From NCBI RefSeq assembly GCF_013409995.1, contig NZ_JACCBX010000003.1:434001-498000 (forward strand): a stretch of DNA of 64,000 bases. The letters are read 5' to 3'. Below are positions 9,186-16,825 of this stretch, piece by piece. The position numbers and the translations under genes were made by a program. The stretch comes from Neobacillus driksii (GTDB lineage Bacteria; Bacillota; Bacilli; Bacillales; Cytobacillaceae). The notes under the pieces are model-generated. The model was not told where the DNA came from. It saw nothing but the letters and a program-made list of their open reading frames with translations, and did not search any database. Positions within the stretch are counted from its first letter, which is position 1; every line of letters begins with the position of its first letter.

Positions 9186-9748
9186 TTTATTTTTATTACC
9201 TCATCATTTGTAATAATCTTCGAGACTGGAATATCATGTGTTTCAATAGGAACTTGTGGAATAACTTGGAAGTGAAATGCAAGAGAGAGTGTTTTTCCGT
9301 TATACATTGTTAAATAGCGATCATAGTACCCTCCGCCAAAACCAAGCCGAAATCCCTCTCTTGTATAGGCTAAACCTGGTACAAATAAAAGATCGATATC
9401 CCCAGGCTCTACCACAATGGTCTCTTCTATTATCGGTTCGAGTAATCCATAAAAAACGGATTCAAGTTGCGAAAATTCAGTTATTTTTCGAAAAGTTAAC
9501 GTCTTGTCATTTGGATTGCATTTTGGAATCACAACCTCTTTTCCTACTTCCCAGGCTTTCCGGATTATTTGATATGTATCGACTTCAGGTTCCTTCGAGA
9601 TTGTAATCCCAATTACTTGGGCATTTAGCCAATCTGGATCAATATAGAGAGTATTAGCAATTTTAGTGGAATAATGTTCATAATAAGGTTTCGAAAGCAG
9701 CGTTAGTCGCTCTTTCATTTCTTTACGAATAAGCTTTTTTTCAGACAT
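9182..9748 (-). CDS. yqgN: 5-formyltetrahydrofolate cyclo-ligase (YqgN)
   Basis: A 188-residue enzyme that converts 5-formyl-THF to 5,10-methenyl-THF with ATP, salvaging a storage and inhibitory folate. The C-terminal signature GFRLGFGGGYYDR and the preceding LLFVPGLAY are diagnostic; the N-terminal RKEMKERL is the usual first helix. The length is normal for the family. It overlaps the following DUF92 gene by 4 nt and lies just downstream of rpmG, as yqgN does in related genomes. Confidence 0.93.
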   Translation of the reverse strand: MSEKKLIRKEMKERLTLLSKPYYEHYSTKIANTLYIDPDWLNAQVIGITISKEPEVDTYQIIRKAWEVGKEVVIPKCNPNDKTLTFRKITEFSQLESVFYGLLEPIIEETIVVEPGDIDLLFVPGLAYTREGFRLGFGGGYYDRYLTMYNGKTLSLAFHFQVIPQVPIETHDIPVSKIITNDEVIKIK

Positions 9749-9775
9749 ATAGATCAGGATCTCCTTATTTTTTTA

Positions 9776-9808
9776 CAACAAAAAAAGCAGCAGGAAGCCC
9801 TACTGCTT
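9776..9808 (-). terminator. Intrinsic terminator overlapping the rpmG stop codon
   Basis: On the minus strand AAGCAGTAGG (9808-9799) pairs with CCTGCTGCTT (9794-9785), with one G-T pair, followed by TTTTTTTGTTG. The rpmG TAA (9809-9807) forms the first bases of the 5' arm. Confidence 0.8.
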
Positions 9809-9956
9809 ATTTTGTTTCACGGTGTGCTGTTGTACGCTTTTCTCTTGGGCAATATTTCTTAAGCTCAAGACGATCAGGGTTGTTACGTTTATTTTTTGTT
9901 GAAATATAGTTACGATCTCCACACTCAGTGCAAGCTAACGTAATATTTACACGCAT
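9807..9956 (-). CDS. rpmG: 50S ribosomal protein L33
   Basis: A 49-residue ribosomal protein L33. The correct ATG at 9956 follows GGAGGGAAATTG; a longer upstream reading is not conserved. The sequence [20 protein letters not shown] and the [20 protein letters not shown] block are typical. It keeps the first zinc-type pair CTEC but has only one Cys (KYC) where zinc-binding L33 forms have a second CxxC, so it is likely a C-minus or degenerate-zinc paralogue. Such paralogues allow growth under zinc shortage, but Zur control is not visible here. Confidence 0.95.
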   Translation of the reverse strand: MRVNITLACTECGDRNYISTKNKRNNPDRLELKKYCPREKRTTAHRETK

Positions 9957-10099
9957 GTCAATTTCCCTCCAAACGATTAAGCTAGTTCGTTCATACGACT
10001 TTTCTATAATATCATTTTTCAAAAGGAAATGCTAGTTGTTTTTTAAAAGGTGATTTTTCCACCGAAATTACGCTAACCCGGATATTTATAATATCGAGT

Positions 10100-11338
10100 C
10101 TATCTCGCCTTTTCGCTCATATTTACCCTCTTATTTAATAGAGTATCTTCCATCACATTAACTGTTTGAGAAGCAATTCGCTTCCATCCATATAAACTCT
10201 TAACTATTTTCATTCCTTTAATACCTATATCTTTTGCTGTTTGAGGATCTTGCAATAAGAAATCAATATTATGAAGGAGACTATCCGGATCACCTGGAAC
10301 CATTAGCAAGCCAGTTTGCCTATCCATCACAATACCTTTTAGTCCGCCGGTTTCTGAAACAATGGTTGGTTTGCCAAGAATCATTGCTTCTAGAGCCACA
10401 ATGCCAAAGGGCTCATATAAACTAGGAAACACAGCAAATTCACTATTGACTAATAGTGCATTCCTTTGCTCGTCCGTAACATAGCCAATAAAAGCGATGT
10501 GATGATCTAATTGTTTTTCTGTCACCATCTTCCGATATCTTTCAAGCATAGGACCTTTGCCAGCAATAACAAAATAAATATCCTGTCCCTTATCCTTTGC
10601 AGCTTGTGCCGCTTCGATTAAAGTCTCAAACCCTTTTTCCTTTACGATTCGGCCGACTGAAAAAATATACTTCCTATTCTTAATGAATGGGTAAATTTCA
10701 TTTGGGGCGACGACAACATCACTTTGTTCGATACCGTTTGGAATAATGGTCATTTTTTTGTCTGAGAGATGGAAGTTTGCTAAAAGTTCTTCTCTCATAT
10801 AATTGCTGCATACAATTACTTGATCTGATTCAGTAATTAGCTGAAGTTCTTTTTCATGGATGAACCGCTGCATGTCTGTATAAATTCCATTATTCCTGCC
10901 ATGTTCAGTCGCATGAATCGTTGATAATAATGGAATCGACAAGACTTCTTTTAACGTAATTGCAGCAGTTCCTACTAGCCAATCATGAGCATGGACGATA
11001 TCAAACTTTGTATCTTCTGCTATTATTTCACTTTTAAAACTCATTGCTAGATTCAGACCAGCAATCCAAGAGAGAAAATCATTGTCATGGTTGTTGAGTG
11101 GAGTCACTCGATGGACATGTACACCATTCATAACCTCGTAAGTCGAGAGAGCGCCATTCCCAGCGGTCACCACATGCACCTCGTGACCTTGCTCAGCCAA
11201 ATGAACGGATAGACCATAGACATGCCTAGAGAGCCCGCCTACAACGTTAGGAGGGTATTCCCATGTTAGCATTAGTATTTTCAATTGCCAGTCATAGGAA
11301 TGTTTCTGGGACATTTCAGGAATTAAATTATCGCTCAT
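10100..11338 (-). CDS. yqgM: GT4-family glycosyltransferase (YqgM-like)
   Basis: A 412-residue retaining glycosyltransferase with the GT-B fold. N-terminal motifs are LTWEYPPNVVGGLSRHVYGL (glycine loop of the acceptor domain) and DIVHAHDWL; the C-terminal nucleotide-sugar domain has FSVGRIVKEKGFETLIEA, GKGPM and the E-x7-E motif EPFGIVALEAM. The opening resembles glycogen/starch synthases and related GT4 enzymes. It is cytosolic, with no transmembrane helix. The ATG overlaps the stop of the DUF4912 gene by 4 nt, so the pair is translationally coupled. The acceptor is unknown; B. subtilis YqgM is the positional counterpart. Confidence 0.85.
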   Translation of the reverse strand: MSDNLIPEMSQKHSYDWQLKILMLTWEYPPNVVGGLSRHVYGLSVHLAEQGHEVHVVTAGNGALSTYEVMNGVHVHRVTPLNNHDNDFLSWIAGLNLAMSFKSEIIAEDTKFDIVHAHDWLVGTAAITLKEVLSIPLLSTIHATEHGRNNGIYTDMQRFIHEKELQLITESDQVIVCSNYMREELLANFHLSDKKMTIIPNGIEQSDVVVAPNEIYPFIKNRKYIFSVGRIVKEKGFETLIEAAQAAKDKGQDIYFVIAGKGPMLERYRKMVTEKQLDHHIAFIGYVTDEQRNALLVNSEFAVFPSLYEPFGIVALEAMILGKPTIVSETGGLKGIVMDRQTGLLMVPGDPDSLLHNIDFLLQDPQTAKDIGIKGMKIVKSLYGWKRIASQTVNVMEDTLLNKRVNMSEKAR

Positions 11339-12015
11339 TTGTTCAGCTCCATATTTTTTGATTCTCCATAATAACTATAGGTACTTACATGATCAATCCA
11401 TTTAGGGGAATTTTGATCAATTTGTTGATTGTGAACTAAATTATTAAAAATTTCACTTCCATTTACATTTCCTAATGGCGGGGTTTGAACTGAATTTGAG
11501 CGTAGGACTGGAAAAAAATCATTTTCCTTAAGTTTAACACCTAATTCGGCTACATAACTCCGATTTGCTGTGAGTCCTTTGATAAACCAATGCCCCTTAT
11601 GATAGGGTACCGCGATATCATAGTAATGATGTGCATTTGTTCCCGTGAAAATGATATCTGTAACATCATAAAGTCTCACGATATGGACCAATTCCTCAAC
11701 TTTTTTGTTATAAAATAAAGAAATGACATTCTCGGGAATCTTCGATGCTTCCCAATAGACGATGACCTTACTTGGGGTAACGAGTTTGACTTGAAGTTCA
11801 CCTTTAGCCGGAGAATAAACAATCGGTGGCTGTTCGTAAAAGTTGTCTTCCTTTCGGTTTTCCTCTTCCACAACATATTCTTCTACTTGATTTTCTTGAC
11901 TGTTAACATACTTATTCCATCTATACTGTACTCTTCCAACCGTAGTATTTAGTTGTGAGGCGATTTTTCGGAACGATAAACCACCCTCTCTTAGTTTTAT
12001 AATTTCTTCAATCAT
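11335..12015 (-). CDS. DUF4912 protein with N-terminal helix-turn-helix-like segment
   Basis: A 226-residue protein with the start at 12015 after GGAGGAGAACA. Residues 1-35 (EEIIKLREGGLSFRKIASQL...VQYRWNKY) look like a resolvase or sigma-type helix-turn-helix. After an acidic linker, residues about 65-175 form the DUF4912 domain (VKLVTPSKVIVYWEAS, VRLYDVTDI, NAHHYYDIAV, WFIKGLTANRSYVAELGV), an immunoglobulin-like beta domain by its pattern. DUF4912 has no established function but often neighbours GT4 glycosyltransferases, as here, where the genes overlap by ATGA. The long C-terminal tail is Asn/Gln/Ser-rich. A regulatory or carbohydrate-binding role is inference. Confidence 0.75.
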   Translation of the reverse strand: MIEEIIKLREGGLSFRKIASQLNTTVGRVQYRWNKYVNSQENQVEEYVVEEENRKEDNFYEQPPIVYSPAKGELQVKLVTPSKVIVYWEASKIPENVISLFYNKKVEELVHIVRLYDVTDIIFTGTNAHHYYDIAVPYHKGHWFIKGLTANRSYVAELGVKLKENDFFPVLRSNSVQTPPLGNVNGSEIFNNLVHNQQIDQNSPKWIDHVSTYSYYGESKNMELNK

Positions 12016-12162
12016 TGTTCTCCTCCATTCTGCAAACACATATATGCAAAAGTAATCAAAATATTCTTTCATGGATAATCTTTATGGTAACATCGGTAAG
12101 CGAACTGTACAATAAACGTATTTTGTCGTATTTTGTTACTCCAAAAAGTGACATTTTTCTCA

Positions 12163-12203
12163 GGATATAAAAAAAAGATGAGACAAATAATGTAGTCTCA
12201 TCT
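12163..12203 (-). terminator. Intrinsic terminator after phoU
   Basis: AGATGAGAC (12176-12184) and GTCTCATCT (12195-12203) form a perfect 9-bp stem. On the minus strand it is followed by a run of seven or more T. It ends the pst-phoU operon. Confidence 0.88.
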
Positions 12204-12221
12204 AAGGTGAATTATTATTTT

Positions 12222-12881
12222 TTACTCATTTAGTTCAAAACGTTTACCAGTTACTAGGTAAATGACATTTTCTGCAATATTAGTTGAATGGTCAGCAATT
12301 CTTTCGATAAACCGGCAAACAAATGACAGTTGGATAATCTGGTTCGTTGCATTAGGATTCTCTGGGACCATGCTGATTAGTTCATGTACCAAACTGCCGA
12401 ACATATTATCAACAACATCATCTTTTTCAGCACATTTTTGTGCCAGCATTACATCTTCGTCTACATATGCCTTAACAGACATAGTTACCATTTCAAGTGC
12501 ATGGTCCATCATTTTGGGAATGTCACGAATTTCTTTAAAGTGCTTTTCTTGACCAATATGGATCGCTGCTTTTGCTATATTAACTGCCATATCAGCCATT
12601 CGTTCCACTTCTGATGAAACCTTTAGAGCAACATTTAGTGTTCTCAAATCTTTGGCGACGGGTGATTCTCTTGCAATCAAAAGCAATGCTCTATCATGAA
12701 TTTCATGTTCCAAGTCGTCTATTTTATCATCACCATCAATAACCCGATTAGCTTTTTCAATATCGTGATTTATAAGGGCACTTAGTGAATCACGAACGGC
12801 AGTCTCCGCTAAACTTTCCATTTCTAAAAGTTTTTCTTTTAAATCCGTTAATTTACTATCAAATTTTGACCTAGTACTCAT
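12222..12881 (-). CDS. phoU: Phosphate-signalling complex protein PhoU
   Basis: A 219-residue all-helical protein built from two PhoU repeats (about 10-100 and 115-210). The hallmark metal-cluster motifs are E-x3-D: EVERMADMAVNIAKAA in the first repeat and RFIERIADHSTNIAENV in the second. PhoU links the Pst transporter to the PhoR kinase and limits phosphate uptake. Of two adjacent ATGs I prefer 12881, because GAGGTGA is too close to 12884. B. subtilis 168 has no phoU in its pst cluster, so this organism uses a different arrangement, closer to other Bacillaceae. Confidence 0.95.
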   Translation of the reverse strand: MSTRSKFDSKLTDLKEKLLEMESLAETAVRDSLSALINHDIEKANRVIDGDDKIDDLEHEIHDRALLLIARESPVAKDLRTLNVALKVSSEVERMADMAVNIAKAAIHIGQEKHFKEIRDIPKMMDHALEMVTMSVKAYVDEDVMLAQKCAEKDDVVDNMFGSLVHELISMVPENPNATNQIIQLSFVCRFIERIADHSTNIAENVIYLVTGKRFELNE

Positions 12882-12893
12882 CATTTCACCTCA

Positions 12894-13694
12894 TCATCCA
12901 AATCTTCCTGTAATATAGTCCTCGGTTCTCTTATCTTCAGGAGTAGAGAAAATTTTATTAGTTTCTGAAAATTCTATCACTTCTCCATTTAAAAAGAAAG
13001 CAGTTTTCTTAGATATACGTGCAGCCTGCTGCATGTTATGAGTAACGATAATAATACTAAATTCCTTCTTCAATTCCTGTACAAGTTCTTCTACCTTTAA
13101 TGTTGAGATTGGATCTAGTGCAGAGGTAGGCTCATCCATCAAGATTACGTCTGGTTCAATCGCAAGACAGCGTGCAATACAAAGTCGCTGTTGCTGGCCA
13201 CCAGATAGTCCGTAGGCATTTTGATTAAGACGGTCCTTTACTTCATCCCAAATCGCAGCCCCTCGTAAACTCTTTTCAACAATCTGATCTAAGATTTTTT
13301 TATCACGGATACCATGTATTTTTGGTCCATAAGCGACATTTTCATAGATTGATTTTGGAAATGGATTCGGCTTTTGGAACACCATTCCAACCTTAGTTCT
13401 TAATTCTTCTACTTGGTAGGATTTATCGAGGATATTTCTCCCTCGATAAAGAATTTCCCCAGAGGTTCTCACACCTGGTACTAGTTCAATCATACGATTT
13501 AATGTCTTAATATACGTTGATTTTCCGCATCCTGAAGGTCCGATTATTGCCGTAACTTCATTTTCCATAATATCTAGATTTATTTTCTTCAGCGCTTGAT
13601 TTTCACCATACCATAAATCTAAGTCACTTGTTTTATATACAATTTTTTTTTCTTGTAGATTGACAATTTTTGCAGTGGCTGTTGATGTCTCCAT
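12894..13694 (-). CDS. pstB: Phosphate ABC transporter ATP-binding protein PstB
   Basis: A 266-residue ABC ATPase. The start at 13694 follows GGGAGG by 9 nt; a longer reading to 13721 overlaps pstA and lacks a site. It has Walker [10 protein letters not shown] (52-60), the PstB-typical KTLNRM after it, the Q-loop [16 protein letters not shown], the signature LSGGQQQR, Walker [13 protein letters not shown] and the H-loop VTHNMQQA. It drives high-affinity phosphate import with PstS, PstC and PstA. Only one pstB is present, whereas B. subtilis has two. Confidence 0.97.
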   Translation of the reverse strand: METSTATAKIVNLQEKKIVYKTSDLDLWYGENQALKKINLDIMENEVTAIIGPSGCGKSTYIKTLNRMIELVPGVRTSGEILYRGRNILDKSYQVEELRTKVGMVFQKPNPFPKSIYENVAYGPKIHGIRDKKILDQIVEKSLRGAAIWDEVKDRLNQNAYGLSGGQQQRLCIARCLAIEPDVILMDEPTSALDPISTLKVEELVQELKKEFSIIIVTHNMQQAARISKKTAFFLNGEVIEFSETNKIFSTPEDKRTEDYITGRFG

Positions 13695-13720
13695 TATAGT
13701 TTGCCTCCCTATTTCTAACA

Positions 13721-14599
13721 TTAATATCTTTTTTGGAATTTATTTCGAATTAACACAGCGATTGAATTCATGATAATTAACATCACAAGTAAAACGATAA
13801 TACCTGCTGCAGCTAAAGCATGAAACTCTGCTTGAGGACGACCTGTCCAATTGTAAATTTGTAAAGGCAGAACGGTAATCATATCAAAAAATGTTTTTGG
13901 TAAAAATGCAAGGAACAAAGGCATACCAAGGACAACAAGCGGCGCTGTTTCTCCGATTGCACGGGAAAGAGCCAAAATTCCGCCAGTTAGTATACCTGGA
14001 ATAGCAGCAGGAAGAACAATACGAACAATTGTCTGCCATTTAGTAGCCCCCAGCCCAAATGACGCCTCTCTTAATTGATTGGGCACCGCGCGAATCGCTT
14101 CTTGTGAAGCCACAATAATGACAGGTAAAACAAGTAAGCTCATGGTAAGGCCTGCAGCCAGAACGCTTGTCCCAAATGCTAATGCCCGAACGAATACTGT
14201 TAAACCAAGTAATCCGAAAACAATAGAAGGAACACCAGCTAGATTAGAGATATTAACTTTAATAAAATTTGTTATCGCATTCTCTTTTGCATATTCTTCG
14301 AGATAGATGGCAGTACCCACACCTAGCAGTAATGAAACAGGTGCAACTACAGCCATAAGCCAAATTGTTCCAATTAACGCAGCATAAACACCAGCGTTTT
14401 CAGGCTTCCTTGAAGGAAGACTTTGCAAAAATTGCAAATCTAAATAGCCAAGTCCTTGAGAGAATATCCGATATAATAATACTCCTAATATTAATAAAAC
14501 AAACATGGTTAAGGCAAAAAATATCCATTTTGAAATTGAGTTTTTAGATAATCTTGGTTTCATCCGTTTTACAACGGATTCATGATTAATTAAATTCAT
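13721..14599 (-). CDS. pstA: Phosphate ABC transporter permease PstA
   Basis: A 292-residue permease with about six transmembrane segments and the EAA-type cytosolic loop [15 protein letters not shown]...[27 protein letters not shown], where PstB docks. It forms the channel with PstC. Its ATG at 14599 coincides with the last base of the pstC stop codon, which implies translational coupling. The N-terminal 25 residues are basic and cytosolic ([13 protein letters not shown]). Confidence 0.96.
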   Translation of the reverse strand: MNLINHESVVKRMKPRLSKNSISKWIFFALTMFVLLILGVLLYRIFSQGLGYLDLQFLQSLPSRKPENAGVYAALIGTIWLMAVVAPVSLLLGVGTAIYLEEYAKENAITNFIKVNISNLAGVPSIVFGLLGLTVFVRALAFGTSVLAAGLTMSLLVLPVIIVASQEAIRAVPNQLREASFGLGATKWQTIVRIVLPAAIPGILTGGILALSRAIGETAPLVVLGMPLFLAFLPKTFFDMITVLPLQIYNWTGRPQAEFHALAAAGIIVLLVMLIIMNSIAVLIRNKFQKRY

Positions 14600-15546
14600 T
14601 AATATTCCTCCCTAAAACGACGGGTGATATATTGTGCTAATAAATTCATCACCAATGTAAAAACAAATAACGTCATACCAACTGCATAAATACTATAGTA
14701 TATCGTCGTACCATAACCAGCATCACCTTGGCTGACTTGGACTATATATGCAGTCATCGTTTGAATAGAGCTTGTCAAATTCCATTCAAGATTAGGTGTT
14801 GAACCACCAGCAACTGCTACAATCATCGTTTCGCCGATTGCGCGTGAGATACCTAATACGATAGAGGCAATAATCCCTGAAATCGCTGCTGGCAATACGA
14901 CTTTTATAGCTACTTCAAATTTAGTAGATCCTAGTGCTAGTGCACCTTCACGCATAGCATTTGGAACAGAAGTCATCGCGTCCTCTGAGAGAGAAGCTAT
15001 CATTGGTGTAATCATGATTCCTATAACAATACCAGGACTTAGAGCATTAAATATTTCAAGGGATGGAATGATTTCACGTAAAATAGGAGTAACAAAAGTT
15101 AGCGCAAAAAATCCATAAACAATCGTTGGAATTCCAGCTAACACTTCTAATATCGGTTTAATAATTCTGCGAGATCGATCTGATGCATACTCACTCAAAT
15201 AAATGGCTGAAGCAAGTCCGATTGGAACAGCAACAATAGCAGCAATTACAGTTACCTTTAAAGTTCCCATTACTAAAGGCAGTATACCGTATGATCCATT
15301 GGTATCAGAAAAAGGATACCACTTTTTAGCTGTGAAAAATTCCTTAATCGATACAGCATCGAAAAATAGAAATGTTTCAAAGATGAGCGTAAGAACAATA
15401 CCAATTGTGGTCAAAACCGAGACAGCTGCCGTGAGGAATAAGATATATGGCATTATTTTTTCTGTAATTCCACCAGCACTCTTCTTTTTTTTCTTCTCTT
15501 GTATCATTTTCTGAACCGAGAAGGAATTCGTGTTTTGAGTTGCCAA
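14599..15546 (-). CDS. pstC: Phosphate ABC transporter permease PstC
   Basis: A 315-residue permease with about six transmembrane segments and the EAA loop REGALALGSTKFEVAIKVVLPAA followed by GISRAIGETM. I place the start at a TTG (15546) because AAAGGGG lies 7 nt upstream; the in-frame ATG at 15564 has no Shine-Dalgarno sequence and itself lies just 5' of that site. The N-terminus is polar and very Lys-rich (IQEKKKKKSAGG) before the first helix. Partner of PstA in the phosphate channel. Confidence 0.94.
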   Translation of the reverse strand: MATQNTNSFSVQKMIQEKKKKKSAGGITEKIMPYILFLTAAVSVLTTIGIVLTLIFETFLFFDAVSIKEFFTAKKWYPFSDTNGSYGILPLVMGTLKVTVIAAIVAVPIGLASAIYLSEYASDRSRRIIKPILEVLAGIPTIVYGFFALTFVTPILREIIPSLEIFNALSPGIVIGIMITPMIASLSEDAMTSVPNAMREGALALGSTKFEVAIKVVLPAAISGIIASIVLGISRAIGETMIVAVAGGSTPNLEWNLTSSIQTMTAYIVQVSQGDAGYGTTIYYSIYAVGMTLFVFTLVMNLLAQYITRRFREEY

Positions 15547-15578
15547 ATTGAAAACCCCTTTCATTCCAATGACAAGAT

Positions 15579-15603
15579 GAGAAGCACATTTACCGCGCTT
15601 CTC
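15579..15603 (-). ncRNA. Hairpin without T-run between pstS and pstC
   Basis: GAGAAGC (15579-15585) pairs with GCTTCTC (15597-15603) in the 61-bp pstS-pstC gap. No T-run follows on the minus strand, so it is not a full terminator. It may protect the 3' end of a processed or partially terminated pstS mRNA, giving more binding protein than permease. Confidence 0.5.
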
Positions 15604-15625
15604 ACCTATAAAATTATTCTAGATC

Positions 15626-16588
15626 TTACTTAAGTGTTTCTAAAGTATCGAGCTGCTTTGTATACTCTTCTTCAGGTAATTTTACATATCCGACATCTTC
15701 AGATAATGTCGCAGCATTTTCTAATAGGAACTTAACGAAATCATACACTTCTTCTTGATCTTTAATAGCAGTGTTCTTCACATAAGTGAATAACGGACGT
15801 GATAGTGGAGCATATTCTCCAGATTCAATTGTTTCATTTGTTGGCTCAACAGGACCTTCTCCGCCATCAATTTTAACAATTTTTAAAGTATCTTTGTTTT
15901 CTGCATAGTAAGCATAACCAAAGTAACCAATAGCATTTTTATCACCTTGAACACCTTGAACTAGCGTATTGTCATCTTCAGAAAGAGTTGCTTTTTCAAC
16001 AATCGGTTTTCCATCAAGAATTACTTCATCAAAGTAATCGAAAGTTCCTGAATCTGTTCCAGGAGAGTATAATTTAATTTCTTCAGCTGGCCAATCAGGA
16101 TTGATATCAGACCATTTTTTTGTTGTTCCATCTTCGATCCAAATTTTCTGTAAGTCTTCGATTGTTAAGCTTTCTACCCAATCATTGTCTTTATTTACGA
16201 CTACTGAAAGTCCATCATATGCTAATTGTACTTCAGTATAATCAATACCTTTTTCTTTAAGTGCCGTTGCTTCTTCATCTTTAATAGGACGTGAAGCATT
16301 GCTTAGTTCAGTTTCACCTGCGATAAAAGCTTCAAAACCGCCTCCAGTTCCAGATGATCCAACAGAAACTTTAACATTCGGCTGTGTCATGCCATATTCT
16401 TCAACGACTGCTTCCATAATTGGGAAAACTGTAGATGAACCGTCTATTTTAATTTCACCTTGAAGTTGCTTTACTTCTTCGCCAGCTTGTTCTTTGTTGC
16501 CTTCAGTTCCTTGTGCACCACAAGCTGCTGTAATAGCTAGCACACCAGTCATCATTGCGGTTAGTGCTAATTTCTTAAAGCTTTTCAT
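15626..16588 (-). CDS. pstS: Phosphate-binding lipoprotein PstS
   Basis: A 320-residue substrate-binding lipoprotein. The signal peptide is KSFKKLALTAMMTGVLAITAAC with lipobox TAAC, so the mature protein starts at Cys23. The phosphate-binding motifs are IDGSSTVFPI, SVGSSGTGGGFEAF, SNASRPIK and the SPGTDSGTFDYF segment. It captures phosphate outside the membrane and delivers it to PstCA. First gene of the operon; GGGGG precedes the ATG, and a PhoP-box array lies upstream. Confidence 0.97.
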   Translation of the reverse strand: MKSFKKLALTAMMTGVLAITAACGAQGTEGNKEQAGEEVKQLQGEIKIDGSSTVFPIMEAVVEEYGMTQPNVKVSVGSSGTGGGFEAFIAGETELSNASRPIKDEEATALKEKGIDYTEVQLAYDGLSVVVNKDNDWVESLTIEDLQKIWIEDGTTKKWSDINPDWPAEEIKLYSPGTDSGTFDYFDEVILDGKPIVEKATLSEDDNTLVQGVQGDKNAIGYFGYAYYAENKDTLKIVKIDGGEGPVEPTNETIESGEYAPLSRPLFTYVKNTAIKDQEEVYDFVKFLLENAATLSEDVGYVKLPEEEYTKQLDTLETLK

Positions 16589-16665
16589 TACTTAATTCCC
16601 CCTAAGAAAATTGGTTTGTTTAATCGTTGTTCGTTTTCCTTACAAGATTAATAATATACTCCTTC

Positions 16666-16725
16666 TGTAAAGCTTGTTTTAATGAATTGTAAAGGTTTTG
16701 TAAATCTATGTTCGACTTTTGTAAA
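16666..16725 (-). promoter_or_regulatory. PhoP-box array at the pstS promoter
   Basis: On the minus strand four exact TTTACA hexamers occur at 16725-16720, 16704-16699, 16693-16688 and 16671-16666. Degenerate copies CGAACA (16714-16709) and TTAAAA (16682-16677) fill the gaps, giving about 11-bp spacing throughout. This matches the PhoP consensus TT(A/C/T)ACA with 5-nt spacers. A TATATT -10-like box follows the last repeat. Phosphate-starvation activation by PhoPR is the expected control. Confidence 0.85.
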
Positions 16726-16782
16726 TCATAAATAAAATCAACTTTACTGATAGCATATTCAATTATTAAAAAAACTATCAAA

Positions 16783-16816
16783 AAACACCTGTCTTGAGTT
16801 TCAAGACAGGTGTTTT
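16783..16816 (-). terminator. Intrinsic terminator after pbpA
   Basis: AAACACCTGTCTTGA and TCAAGACAGGTGTTT pair perfectly over about 15 bp, with a short GTT loop and a T-run on the minus strand (TTTTTTGATAG). It separates pbpA from the pst operon. Confidence 0.9.
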
Positions 16817-16825
16817 GGAAATTAA

